Assembly (NCBI GenBank): GCA_002238645.1
Contig: MPMT01000020.1
Span: 1 to 64,000 of the forward strand
Direction: 5' to 3'
DNA: 64,000 nucleotides
Source: Alphaproteobacteria bacterium bin52
Lineage (GTDB): Bacteria; Pseudomonadota; Alphaproteobacteria; Thalassobaculales; Thalassobaculaceae
A program made the translations under genes and the position numbers. Under the pieces are notes generated by a model. The model saw nothing but the letters and a program-made list of their open reading frames with translations, ran no database searches and was not told where the DNA came from. Below, piece after piece: positions 16,728 to 25,800 of the stretch. Numbering within the stretch: the first letter of the stretch is position 1; every line of letters begins with the position of its first letter.

Positions 16728-19700
16728 ATGAACATTCACCATCGGGAAACGGCCCCGCCCGCCTCCAGGCTGCCCGATCTCATGGGGCGCTACCGGGCAC
16801 TCGGCGAGCGCGAGCGCCTGGTGCTGGAGCTCAGGTCCGTAATCCTGATCGGACTCTCGAAGCGCCGGTTCCTCGGGCTGGCGAACACCGTGCTCCACCG
16901 GTGTGGCGAGCATCCCCTGGAGTACACCGGGGCCGAGGTCGCCAGGACGATCGAGCGACTGCAGCGTGACGGGCTGATCGGGAGGCATGGTCAGGTCTGG
17001 CCGGCGCTCGCCTGTGCCGTTGCCCGCGAAGCGGTTGCGGGCACCGGCGGGACCGCGCTGGTTGCGGCGTGCACGGACACGTTTTATCCGGTCCGCGGCT
17101 ACAGGCGCTGGGGCGGAAGGGCCGACCCCGCAACCGGGCTTGATCCGTACATTGCACTGCGCGTCGCGGTGTTCGCGAATGACGAACAGCTGTTCACGAC
17201 CGCGTACAACGCAAGCTATGACGACTTCGATTTTCCGATGTCTCCGAGAGGCCTGTCAGACAACCTGGCGCTCGAGGAGGATCCATTCGAACTGGTCCTC
17301 GAGGGACTCGATTCCGATCCCGACTGGCTGCTCGGGCGCAAGGGCGCAATCGTGGACCGGCTGCTGAATCTCATGCTGGAAAGCGAGTGGGACGGCGACG
17401 GCGGCAGACCCCACTCGGCGCTGTTCGCGCTCGCCGGCATGCGACTGGACCCGCGCGAACACGAGGCGGCTCTCATGCCGCTCATGGAGCGGGCGCTGTG
17501 GGTCGGCGAGTGGGGGTGGATTCGCGAACGCGCCTGGCCCGAGCCGGACTGGGAGCCGTACTCGTGGAACCCCGGGTTCTACAAGGCCGCGATCAGCTAT
17601 CTCGAGGGCAGTGACGGGGCCGCGGACGAGTTTCGCGACCACCTGGCTGCGGCCCGCAGGAAGCTGCGCAGCCGCAGGCTGCGCCCGCCCGGATCATCCG
17701 GGTACCTGTTCGTACTGGCGATGCTGTCTCGGGGGAGCGCAGACGATCGCAGGCAGGCGCGGGATCTGATCGGGATGATGCGGGAGCGTTCCCGGCTCAC
17801 CGGCGCCATGGGCTACGAGGCGCTGCACTGCATTCTCGATCTGCTCGAAGGACGGGACGAGGAAGCGCGCCGTGAGCTGGACGCACTTCTCGCGCAGCAC
17901 GAGAGAACGGGTGCGCCCCCGTTTGTCAGCGGACTGCTCGCGCTGGCCCAGGTTGCGGCGGCGCCCGAACGGCTGAGCAGGAAGGATCGGGAGAAGCTTG
18001 TCATACGCGTGAGCGCGATACGTGACCATGCTCCGGTTCCGGCCCTGATGATTGCCGCGGCACTGGATCGGGTGGATGCGCTCCCGGAGCCGATACGGGC
18101 CTGGCGCGACGGCATGACGGCGTCCGGAATACGTGATTTCGCGACCGTCATCTCGCTGTCTCCGGCATGGGTGCGCCGCATGGACGGACTGGTGCGCGCG
18201 GTGGGCGCCGGCGGCGCACGGAGCCGGTCTTCAGGGCACGGAGGACGGCTTGCCTGGCTGGTGAACCCGGAGACCCTGTCCGTTTCCGTGGTGATGCAGA
18301 GGCACCTGAAACGCGGGGGCTGGAGCGCCGGTCGCGCGGTTCCGGTCAGGCGCTTCTTCGAGTCCGACAAGCAGTTGCTGGGGATGATGACCCGCGAGGA
18401 CGTGTTTGCCGCTCACCACGGGGCCGTGCGGGACACGAACAGGTATCGGGACTACGTCCTGGTACCGGACCTGGTGTTGCCGGCGCTGGTCGGCCATCCG
18501 GCCGTCTATCACGCCGACGACCGCAACCGTCGCCTGGACCTGGTGACCGGCGAGGTCGAACTCGCGGTCAGCAAGCGCGTCGACGGGTATCATCTCGGCC
18601 TGTCGCACTGGAGCGACACCGGGAGGGTGTTTCTCGATCACGAGGCCGACAACCGCTACCGGGTCGTCCGGATGGACCGGTCGCTTGCCGACATTGCCGG
18701 GCTCATCGGCCGGAATGGCCTGGTGGTGCCGCAGGAAGGGAGGGCGAGGGTCATCGAACTGGCCCGGCTCTGCGACGATCGCCTGGCGGTGGTCTCGGAT
18801 GTCGACGGTATCGGGGCCCCTGCGGCGCCGGGTGATCCATGCCCCGTGGTGCGTCTCGAGCCGACAGACGACAACAGGTTCAGGGTGTCGCTGTGGGTGC
18901 AGCCGTGCGGCCCGGGCGGTCCGCGGTTTCCGGTTGGCCGGGGGCCGCGTGTGGTCAGGGTGGACGGCGGCGGCAACGGGAGGCGCGAGCGTGACCTCGC
19001 CCGGGAGGAAGCGGCGGCCGCGGCCGTGATCGCCGCCTGCCCGACGCTTGCGGATACCGGCGTGGTGACGAAGTCGCACGTGTTCGACGAGCCGGAGACC
19101 GGGCTCGACTTCATGCTGGAATTGCAGGCCGTCACCGAGCCCGTGACCATCGAATGGCCCGAGAACGCGCCAAGACCGCACCCGCATGTCGTGTCGACGG
19201 CACAGGTCGCGACATCCGTACACAAGGACCGGGAGTGGTTCGCGGTTTCCGGACAGGTCGGGGTCGACGATGACCTGGTCCTGGACATGCGCGAACTGCT
19301 GGCCGCACTCGACCATGCGGTCGGCCGCTTCGTGCCGATCGGAAAGGGAAGGCTGGTCGCACTCACCGACGGCCTGCGCCGGCAACTCGACACGCTGCGT
19401 GCAGCGTCCGCCGGCCACGGCGCCGACGGCGAACGCATACACCCGATGAGCGCGCTGGCGCTCGACGAGTTGCTTGATACCGCCGGAGCGGGAGACGGCA
19501 GGTCGCCGTGGCACCGGTTTCGTTCGCGGCTTGCGGCAGCACGGGAACTCGAATGCGCGGTCCCGGATGGACTGCGCGCCCGGCTGCGGGAGTACCAGCG
19601 GCAGGGCTACGAGTGGATGAGCCGGCTCGCGCACATCGGTGCCGGCGCGTGCCTTGCCGATGACATGGGCCTCGGCAAGACGGTGCAGTCCCTGGCGCTG

Positions 19701-20951
19701 CTGCTGGCACGCGCGGACGGCGGCCCGGCGCTGATCGTTGCCCCGACATCGGTGTGCTTCAACTGGGAAGAGGAAGCGGCGCGGTTCGCGCCGGGCCTTT
19801 CCATGCATTTTCTCGGTTCCATGGCCGGACGGAAGGAGATCGTCTCCCGGCTCGGTCCGGGCGATGTGCTGGTGGTCAGCTACGGGCTGGCGACCCGTTC
19901 GATTGCTGCCCTGAAATCGACCAGCTGGCACACCCTCGTCCTGGACGAGGCCCAGGCGATCAAGAACTCCCAGGCCAAGCGCACCCGTGCCATCCGCGAA
20001 CTCGACGCCGAATTCCGGGTCGCGCTGACCGGGACGCCGATCGAAAACGCGCTCGAGGAACTGTGGAGCCTGTTCAGCGTCATCAATCCGGGTCTGCTCG
20101 GTACGCTTGCGGGGTTCCGCAGGCGGTTTGCCGTTGCCGAGAACGACCGGGCCGGCCGCGAACGGCTCGCAGCCCTGGTGCGGCCCTTCATTCTGCGCCG
20201 GCGAAAGAGCGCGGTGCTCACCGAGCTTCCCAGCCGGACCGAACAGGTGCTCCACGTCGAACCCGACCCCGAGGAACGCGCCTTCCTCGAGGCGGTCCGC
20301 CGGCAGGCGGTGGAGCGGATTGCCGGTCTCGGGGACGAGGAACCGGGGGCCCGGCGCATTCACATGCTCGCGGAGCTCACCCGGCTGCGCCTTGCCTGCT
20401 GTCATCCCCGGCTGGTGCAACCGGACAGCGACATCCCGGGCGCCAAGCTCGAATCCGCGATGGCGCTGATCCGCACCCTGATCGCGGAGGGCCACAAGGC
20501 GCTTGTCTTCAGCCAGTTCGTGAAACACCTCGAGGTGGTCCGCGCCCGGCTGGATGTCGAAGGGGTCGACTACCAGTACCTCGACGGCTCAACGCCGCCC
20601 GCCGAGCGCAGGACACGCGTCAACGCGTTCCAGGCCGGACAGGGAGAGCTGTTCCTGATCAGCCTCAAGGCCGGCGGCACGGGCCTCAACCTGACGGCGG
20701 CAGACTACGTGATCCACCTGGACCCGTGGTGGAACCCCGCCGTCGAGGACCAGGCGTCCGACAGGGCGCACCGCATCGGGCAACAGCGCCCGGTCACCAT
20801 CTACCGGCTCGCAGTACGGAACTCGATCGAGGAGAAGGTGATCAGGCTGCACGAGGAGAAGCGAGAGCTGGCGGACGATATCCTCGCGGGGACAGAGTCC
20901 GCGACCGCGCTTACGGAAAAGGAGCTGATGAACCTGATCGCGGAGGCATGA
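16728..20951 (+). CDS. SNF2-family helicase-like ATPase with a large unidentified N-terminal region
   Basis: The 1407-residue protein ends in a complete SNF2 motor: Walker A in ADDMGLGKTVQ near residue 978, DEAQ box in LDEAQAIKN near 1072, ALTGTPIENALEELWSLF, VFSQFVKHLEVV, and motif VI in DRAHRIGQQRP near 1345. Such motors translocate on double-stranded DNA and remodel protein-DNA complexes. The first 900 or so residues contain no domain I recognise; the part from about 150 to 450 is helical with repeat-like spacing and many Trp and Arg. GGAGA lies seven bases before the ATG. It follows the fusion gene by 112 bp. Bacterial SNF2 proteins include RapA and defence components, but no partner gene is seen here. 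Confidence 0.9.
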   Translation: MNIHHRETAPPASRLPDLMGRYRALGERERLVLELRSVILIGLSKRRFLGLANTVLHRCGEHPLEYTGAEVARTIERLQRDGLIGRHGQVWPALACAVAREAVAGTGGTALVAACTDTFYPVRGYRRWGGRADPATGLDPYIALRVAVFANDEQLFTTAYNASYDDFDFPMSPRGLSDNLALEEDPFELVLEGLDSDPDWLLGRKGAIVDRLLNLMLESEWDGDGGRPHSALFALAGMRLDPREHEAALMPLMERALWVGEWGWIRERAWPEPDWEPYSWNPGFYKAAISYLEGSDGAADEFRDHLAAARRKLRSRRLRPPGSSGYLFVLAMLSRGSADDRRQARDLIGMMRERSRLTGAMGYEALHCILDLLEGRDEEARRELDALLAQHERTGAPPFVSGLLALAQVAAAPERLSRKDREKLVIRVSAIRDHAPVPALMIAAALDRVDALPEPIRAWRDGMTASGIRDFATVISLSPAWVRRMDGLVRAVGAGGARSRSSGHGGRLAWLVNPETLSVSVVMQRHLKRGGWSAGRAVPVRRFFESDKQLLGMMTREDVFAAHHGAVRDTNRYRDYVLVPDLVLPALVGHPAVYHADDRNRRLDLVTGEVELAVSKRVDGYHLGLSHWSDTGRVFLDHEADNRYRVVRMDRSLADIAGLIGRNGLVVPQEGRARVIELARLCDDRLAVVSDVDGIGAPAAPGDPCPVVRLEPTDDNRFRVSLWVQPCGPGGPRFPVGRGPRVVRVDGGGNGRRERDLAREEAAAAAVIAACPTLADTGVVTKSHVFDEPETGLDFMLELQAVTEPVTIEWPENAPRPHPHVVSTAQVATSVHKDREWFAVSGQVGVDDDLVLDMRELLAALDHAVGRFVPIGKGRLVALTDGLRRQLDTLRAASAGHGADGERIHPMSALALDELLDTAGAGDGRSPWHRFRSRLAAARELECAVPDGLRARLREYQRQGYEWMSRLAHIGAGACLADDMGLGKTVQSLALLLARADGGPALIVAPTSVCFNWEEEAARFAPGLSMHFLGSMAGRKEIVSRLGPGDVLVVSYGLATRSIAALKSTSWHTLVLDEAQAIKNSQAKRTRAIRELDAEFRVALTGTPIENALEELWSLFSVINPGLLGTLAGFRRRFAVAENDRAGRERLAALVRPFILRRRKSAVLTELPSRTEQVLHVEPDPEERAFLEAVRRQAVERIAGLGDEEPGARRIHMLAELTRLRLACCHPRLVQPDSDIPGAKLESAMALIRTLIAEGHKALVFSQFVKHLEVVRARLDVEGVDYQYLDGSTPPAERRTRVNAFQAGQGELFLISLKAGGTGLNLTAADYVIHLDPWWNPAVEDQASDRAHRIGQQRPVTIYRLAVRNSIEEKVIRLHEEKRELADDILAGTESATALTEKELMNLIAEA

Positions 20952-20958
20952 ACGGGCG

Positions 20959-21348
20959 GTGACCTATCTCCAGCTCGCCTATGTGCATCTTGCGACCGTG
21001 TTTCCGTGTCTCCTGATTGGCGGCTGGCTGCTGATTCGTCCCAAGGGCACGCCGGTGCACCGCCTGCTCGGGCGCATCTACGTCGTGCTCATGATCGCGA
21101 CCGCGCTCGTCACGCTTGCCATGCCGGCGGAGGTGGGTCCGCGTCTTCTCGGTCACCTCGGCTACGTTCACCTTTTCAGCGTCCTGGTGCTGGTCTCGAT
21201 CCCGCTTGCCGTGCGCGGGGCCCGGCGCGGGTCGATCAGGACCCACCGCAGTCACATGCTGGGCGTCTACTTCGGCGGCATCCTGGTCGCGGGCGGTTTC
21301 ACGCTGATGCCGGGACGCCTGCTGCATGGCTGGCTGCTCGGGGGGTGA
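20959..21348 (+). CDS. Small four-helix membrane protein (DUF2306-like)
   Basis: The 129-residue protein has four hydrophobic helices with conserved histidines at helix ends (YVHLATVF, PVHRLLGRIYV, GYVHLFS, THRSHMLGVY), a pattern seen in the uncharacterised DUF2306 family. Histidines so placed could bind haem or metal, but this is inference. It begins with a GTG eight bases after the SNF2 stop, so it is probably translated from the same message. Confidence 0.75.
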   Translation: MTYLQLAYVHLATVFPCLLIGGWLLIRPKGTPVHRLLGRIYVVLMIATALVTLAMPAEVGPRLLGHLGYVHLFSVLVLVSIPLAVRGARRGSIRTHRSHMLGVYFGGILVAGGFTLMPGRLLHGWLLGG

Positions 21349-21567
21349 CCTTCCGCCTCAAGGGCAGCGACCTGTTCGACGTTGACCGCATCGTCGGCCT
21401 CCGACAGGAGCCGTGGGCGTGCCGATGATCGATTCCCGGCATTCCGGACGCAGCGTCCGCGAAAACTGTCCGGAACCGCCGTGGCCGACCACCCGGTCGA
21501 GGTGGACATTTGCGGCGCGCGCGATAGGGTCGCAACCCGGTGCGTCCCGGTTCGGCAGGAGGGTGAT

Positions 21568-22653
21568 GTGATCCGCGTTCGACACGATGAACTGACGGTG
21601 GTGGTGGCTGCCATGATGCGCAGCGCCGGCAGCGACGAGGGCGAGGCGCGCTCCGTTGCCGAGAACCTGGTCGAAGCCAACCTGATGGGCCATGACAGCC
21701 ATGGCGTCGGGCTGGCGCCACGGTACATGTCGCACGCTCTTGCGGGGACCATGACCCCCGGTGCCAAGGCGACGGTGGTGACCGATGACGGCGCCTACCT
21801 GCTGGTCGAGGGCAACATGGGCTACGGCCAGACGATCGGGGCCGAGACCATGCGGCTTGCGATCGACAAGGCGCGCCGGACCGGCAGTGCCATCGTCGGA
21901 CTGCGCAACGTGCACCACCTGGGCCGGATAGGGGCCTGGGGCGAGATGTGCGCACGCGCCGGTTTCATCTCGATCCACTATGTCAACGCTACCGGCCACA
22001 AGCCCTATGTCGCACCCTGGGGCGGCTACGAGGCGCGGTACTCGACCAATCCCTACTGCACCGCCATCCCGGCAACCGGAAACACGCCGATGATGGTGCT
22101 CGACATGGCGACGAGCCGGGTGGCGCAGGGCAAGGTCCGGGTGGCGCACTACTCCGGGGCACGGATGCCGATGGAGGATGCGCTGGTGGGGCCGAACGGC
22201 AGGCCCACCTCCGACCCGGGTGTCGTGTTCCGCGATCCGATGGGCGCGATGCTGTCCTTCGGCCAGCACAAGGGCTACGGACTGGCGCTGGTCTGCGACC
22301 TGCTGGCCGGCGGACTGCCCGGCGGCGGCACCGCGCGCCCGGAGCTTGCGACCGGCGAGACCATCAGGAACAACATGCTCACCATCGTGATCGACCCGGC
22401 CCGGTTCGCCTCCGGCGCCGCCTTCTCCGGCGAGTTCGACAGCCTGGTCGAATACGTCAAGTCCGGCCAGCCGGCCGAGGGGTTCGACCGCATACGCGTG
22501 CCGGGCGATCCCGAGCGCGAGTCCATGGACGAACGCCGCCGGACCGGCGTTCCGATCGACCCCAACACCTGGGCCGAGATGAAGACCGCGGGGTGCGACA
22601 ACGGAATGGATGCGGCCGAGTTCGACCGCGCCGTCATCAGCGCCGCCGCGTGA
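21568..22653 (+). CDS. Malate/L-lactate/ureidoglycolate dehydrogenase family (Ldh2)
   Basis: The 361-residue protein belongs to the Ldh2/MDH2 oxidoreductases, an NAD(P)-dependent fold unrelated to Rossmann dehydrogenases. Family landmarks are GHDSHGV (substrate-binding His, residues about 48-54), RNVHHLGRIGAWGE, NPYCTAIP and DMATSRVAQGKV, then KGYGLALVCDLLAG. Members reduce 2-oxoacids or imines. The GTG at 21568 with AGGAGGG four bases upstream was chosen over the ATG at 21382, because the residues between are Arg-rich and unlike the family. It precedes phnM by 36 bp. Confidence 0.87.
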   Translation: MIRVRHDELTVVVAAMMRSAGSDEGEARSVAENLVEANLMGHDSHGVGLAPRYMSHALAGTMTPGAKATVVTDDGAYLLVEGNMGYGQTIGAETMRLAIDKARRTGSAIVGLRNVHHLGRIGAWGEMCARAGFISIHYVNATGHKPYVAPWGGYEARYSTNPYCTAIPATGNTPMMVLDMATSRVAQGKVRVAHYSGARMPMEDALVGPNGRPTSDPGVVFRDPMGAMLSFGQHKGYGLALVCDLLAGGLPGGGTARPELATGETIRNNMLTIVIDPARFASGAAFSGEFDSLVEYVKSGQPAEGFDRIRVPGDPERESMDERRRTGVPIDPNTWAEMKTAGCDNGMDAAEFDRAVISAAA

Positions 22654-22689
22654 ACCGGTAGGGGGACGCCCCGGCATCCTGGAGACGCG

Positions 22690-23832
22690 ATGACCCAGGC
22701 AGTCTTCACCAATGCGCGGATCGTGACACCGGACGAAGTGGTCCACGGCACGGTCGAGGTCGCGGGCGGGAAGATATCCTCGCTTCGCGAAGACGGGCGT
22801 GCGTCCGGCTCGGTCGTCGATTTCGGCGGCGACTACCTGATGCCGGGGCTGGTCGAGCTGCATACGGACACGCTCGAACGGCATTTCGTGCCGCGACCGC
22901 GCGTCAACTGGCCGGGGACCGCGGCGGTCTTCGCCCACGACGGGCAACTCGCCGCCGCCGGGATCACGACCGTGTTCGATGCGCTCTCGGTGGGTATCGT
23001 GCGCCAGGGTGATGTCCGCTCCCGCCTGCTCGGCGCCATGACCTCGGCACTGCGCACAGCACGCGACACGGGTGCGTTGCGGGTCTCGCATTTCCTGCAT
23101 CTGCGCTGCGAACTGTCCTGTGCCGAGCTCATGGAACTGTTTGCACCCTTCACGGGCGACCCGCTGGTTCGCCTGGTTTCGCTGATGGACCACACGCCCG
23201 GCCAGCGCCAGTTCGTCGATCTCGATCGACACCGCATCTACTACCAGACGACCTACGGTCTCGATGACGCGGAGTTCGCCGCATTCCTCGAAACCAAGCA
23301 GCGTGCCCATGTCACGTACAGCGGGCGTCACCGCGCCGAGCTGGTCGGCATGCTCGAGGGGACCGGGATTACGCTGGCAAGCCACGACGATGCCACCGCA
23401 GGCCACGTCGAGGAGGCGGCACGCGACGGTGTCGCCATCGCGGAGTTTCCGACAACGGTGGAGGCGGCGCGCGCCGCCCGCGACCGCGGCCTCACCATCC
23501 TCGCCGGTGCGCCGAACCTGGTGCTCGGCGGCTCGCATTCAGGCAATGTCTCGGCGCTCGAGCTCGCCTCGCTCGGGCTCCTCGACGTCCTCTCCTCGGA
23601 CTACGTTCCCGCAAGCAGCCTGCACGGCGTCTTCCTGCTCCACCGCTCGGAACCGTTCCTGTCCCTGCCGCAGGCGGTCGCGCTCTCGACCGCGAACCCG
23701 GCCCGCGCCGTCGGACTAGCGGACCGCGGCGCCATCCGCCCGGGCGCGCGCGCCGACCTCATCCGGGTGCGCGAGATCGAAGGGGTCCCGGTCGTACTTG
23801 AGACCTGGCGCGAGGGTCGGCGGGTGATGTGA
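22690..23832 (+). CDS. phnM: RPnTP hydrolase PhnM
   Basis: The 380-residue amidohydrolase matches PhnM, which removes diphosphate from ribose-1-phosphonate 5-triphosphate in the C-P lyase route for phosphonate use. Metal-binding features are visible: H58-x-D60 in GLVELHTDTLERH, a Lys replaced region near MDHTPGQRQF, ASHDDATAGHV, and DVLSSDYVPASSL with the late Asp. GGAGACGCG precedes the ATG. The C-P lyase core genes phnGHIJKL are not in the window, but the next gene is the phosphonate-associated 2H protein, which supports the assignment. Confidence 0.92.
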   Translation: MTQAVFTNARIVTPDEVVHGTVEVAGGKISSLREDGRASGSVVDFGGDYLMPGLVELHTDTLERHFVPRPRVNWPGTAAVFAHDGQLAAAGITTVFDALSVGIVRQGDVRSRLLGAMTSALRTARDTGALRVSHFLHLRCELSCAELMELFAPFTGDPLVRLVSLMDHTPGQRQFVDLDRHRIYYQTTYGLDDAEFAAFLETKQRAHVTYSGRHRAELVGMLEGTGITLASHDDATAGHVEEAARDGVAIAEFPTTVEAARAARDRGLTILAGAPNLVLGGSHSGNVSALELASLGLLDVLSSDYVPASSLHGVFLLHRSEPFLSLPQAVALSTANPARAVGLADRGAIRPGARADLIRVREIEGVPVVLETWREGRRVM

Positions 23833-23852
23833 TCCCGTCCCGGGCCCGACGG

Positions 23853-24611
23853 TCACCCGAAAACGCCTTCCAGCGGGAACCGGCGCAACTGGTGAAACGG
23901 TCGCCCGGCCGCCGCCTGCTCGAAGATGCAGATCGATCCGACCGGGTACTCCTCTGCCGCATGCGGTGACCACAGCCGCTCGAGGACCTCCCGCGTCCGC
24001 TCGCGCCCGTCTTTGGCCAGCCGGTCGGTGAGGGTGAAGTGCAGGCGGAATTCGTCGAACACGTAGGGATATCCCCATCTTTCGAGCAATGCGTCCTGTC
24101 GCGCCGTGAGCCCCGCGGCCCGTCGCCGCGCGAGTTCGTCCTGCCCGGGCCCGTCGCGAAAGCGGTCGAATCCGCGCACGCACGCCCCCGCCAGTTCGTC
24201 GGCCTCGGGGCTCGGCGCGGCCGGAACCAGTGCCAGGAAACCGCCGATGGCGCGCACCGCGAGCCGCGGCAGCCGGAACGCTCGCGTCCGGTACGCAAAC
24301 CCTTTGGCAAAGTCGAGCAGCTCGCTTTCGCTCCTGCCCCGCGCCAGCCGGAACGGCGGCTTCAGCGTGGCATGGAACCCGTAGCGCCTGGCGCTGCGGG
24401 TGGCGGCATCGATTTCTCCCGCACCGAACCCGGTCAGAGGAGGACGCGCGGGGACACCAACTCCCTCCGCGGCCCGCCCGAGCCACATGCACCCGAAGTT
24501 CCACAGGAAATCACCCGGGTGCGGTGCGAGGTAGACCGCATACCGGTGTTCGTTGGCCAGAGGGCTCCCTCCCCGCGTGGTCCGCCGCCACGCCACGGCA
24601 CCGGGGATCAA
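23853..24611 (-). CDS. Phosphonate-operon 2H phosphoesterase-like protein (DUF1045)
   Basis: The 252-residue protein has two histidine motifs of the 2H phosphoesterase fold, GFHATLKPPF (near residue 79) and LHFTLTDRL (near 190), which in related enzymes hydrolyse cyclic phosphodiesters. Family members are usually encoded in phn operons; here the gene faces phnM with 20 bp between stops. The start is unsure: the family normally begins near the segment RYAVYLAPHPGD, about 20 codons downstream of the ATG at 24611, but only a CTG with a good upstream GGAGGG is available there. Confidence 0.82.
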   Translation of the reverse strand: MIPGAVAWRRTTRGGSPLANEHRYAVYLAPHPGDFLWNFGCMWLGRAAEGVGVPARPPLTGFGAGEIDAATRSARRYGFHATLKPPFRLARGRSESELLDFAKGFAYRTRAFRLPRLAVRAIGGFLALVPAAPSPEADELAGACVRGFDRFRDGPGQDELARRRAAGLTARQDALLERWGYPYVFDEFRLHFTLTDRLAKDGRERTREVLERLWSPHAAEEYPVGSICIFEQAAAGRPFHQLRRFPLEGVFG

Positions 24612-24647
24612 CGCCGTGCCGCGCAGATCAGTCGGGACACGACGGCG

Positions 24648-25634
24648 TCACCGCTTCTCGCCCGCTCCCGTCGGCTGTCCGGTTCCCGCCGCGAGATGGA
24701 TCTTCTCGATGAAGTGCTCGGCGAGCGTCACCGGGTCCCCGGAGTCCTCGAAGATCCCTCCGAGCGTGGCGTCGTAGTTGGGCTGATGGAAGAAGACCAG
24801 CGAGATGCGGTCGCGCTGCGCCGCCCCGTGCGGCGGGTTCGCAACCCGGTGCAGGGTCGATGCCCAGCGACCGCCGGTCCAGCGTGCCATCGCGTCGCCG
24901 AGATTGCACACGAAGGCGTCGGCAGGCGGGCGAAGATCGGTCCAGCCGCCGCCCGGCAGCCTGACCTGCAGGGTCCCCGGTACATCGTCCCCGCGAAGGA
25001 CGGTCAGCGTGCCGTAGTCGGTATGGGCGCCGGCTCGCAGCTGCCCGCTGGCCGGGGCGGCCGTCTGCGCCGGATAGCGGATCAGCCTCAGGCCGCAGGC
25101 CGGCCGGTCGATCTTGTCGGCGAAGAAGTCCTCCTCGAGTCCCAGCGCCAGCGCCATCGCTCCCATGAGCCGGTCGCAGAGCCCGAGCAGGGCGCGGAAG
25201 TAGCAGTCCACGGTCTCGCGGAACTCCTCCGGCCTCGCCGGATAGCGGTTTGCCGCGAAGAAGTACTCCGCGATCTCGCCGCGGTAATAGTCGTCGTCGG
25301 GGATATCGGGCGGACCCATCGCAAACGCTTCCTGCAGGTCGGGCGGAGTCTTCTCGCCAAGCGTGTAGGCGAGGGAGCGATCGGCATGGGGGTAGTAGCC
25401 GCGGCCGACCCGGCTTTCGGGCCGGAGGATTCCGCACTTCTCGTCCAGGGGAAGGGCGAAGAAATCGACCGCCGCCTGCCGCGTTCGGGCGACGAGATCC
25501 GCCGGCACACCGTGTCCCGTTATGCAGAAGAAGCCCGACACCGTGCACGCCGCTGCGATTTCGCCGGCAACCCTGCGCTTGTCGTCGTCCCCGCCCTGCA
25601 GGTAGGGGCGGATATCAATGACCGGAATCGACAT
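24648..25634 (-). CDS. 2-oxoglutarate/Fe(II)-dependent oxygenase (isopenicillin N synthase-like)
   Basis: The 328-residue protein starts with IPVIDIRPYL, the usual opening of this family, and carries iron ligands H204 and D206 (AHTDYGTL) and H262 (LHRVANPP) with the 2-oxoglutarate-binding R276-x-S278 (RISLVFF). It should hydroxylate or otherwise oxidise a small molecule while decarboxylating 2-oxoglutarate; the substrate is unknown. The ATG at 25634 matches the family start; the longer frame to 25910 runs into the divergent gene. Its C-terminus lies 36 bp from the start of the DUF1045 gene on the same strand, so it may be cotranscribed with it. Confidence 0.88.
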   Translation of the reverse strand: MSIPVIDIRPYLQGGDDDKRRVAGEIAAACTVSGFFCITGHGVPADLVARTRQAAVDFFALPLDEKCGILRPESRVGRGYYPHADRSLAYTLGEKTPPDLQEAFAMGPPDIPDDDYYRGEIAEYFFAANRYPARPEEFRETVDCYFRALLGLCDRLMGAMALALGLEEDFFADKIDRPACGLRLIRYPAQTAAPASGQLRAGAHTDYGTLTVLRGDDVPGTLQVRLPGGGWTDLRPPADAFVCNLGDAMARWTGGRWASTLHRVANPPHGAAQRDRISLVFFHQPNYDATLGGIFEDSGDPVTLAEHFIEKIHLAAGTGQPTGAGEKR

Positions 25635-25800
25635 TCCGACATCTTTCGCCGCGATCAGTCCCGTTCTTGCCGGGTATACCTGTTCGTGAGGACATGTCCA
25701 TCCTGCCCGGGCCACGTCGCCGGCGGCGACAGGACCGATCCTGCCCGCATGGGACCCCTTGCGGAACATCCATATGACCGGAGGTCCCGTGCTTACCACG

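Noticed and set aside
18231-20528. 765-codon minus-strand open frame inside the SNF2 gene
   Set aside because: Antisense frames stay open in GC-rich genes; the plus strand has every SNF2 motif and a good ribosome site.
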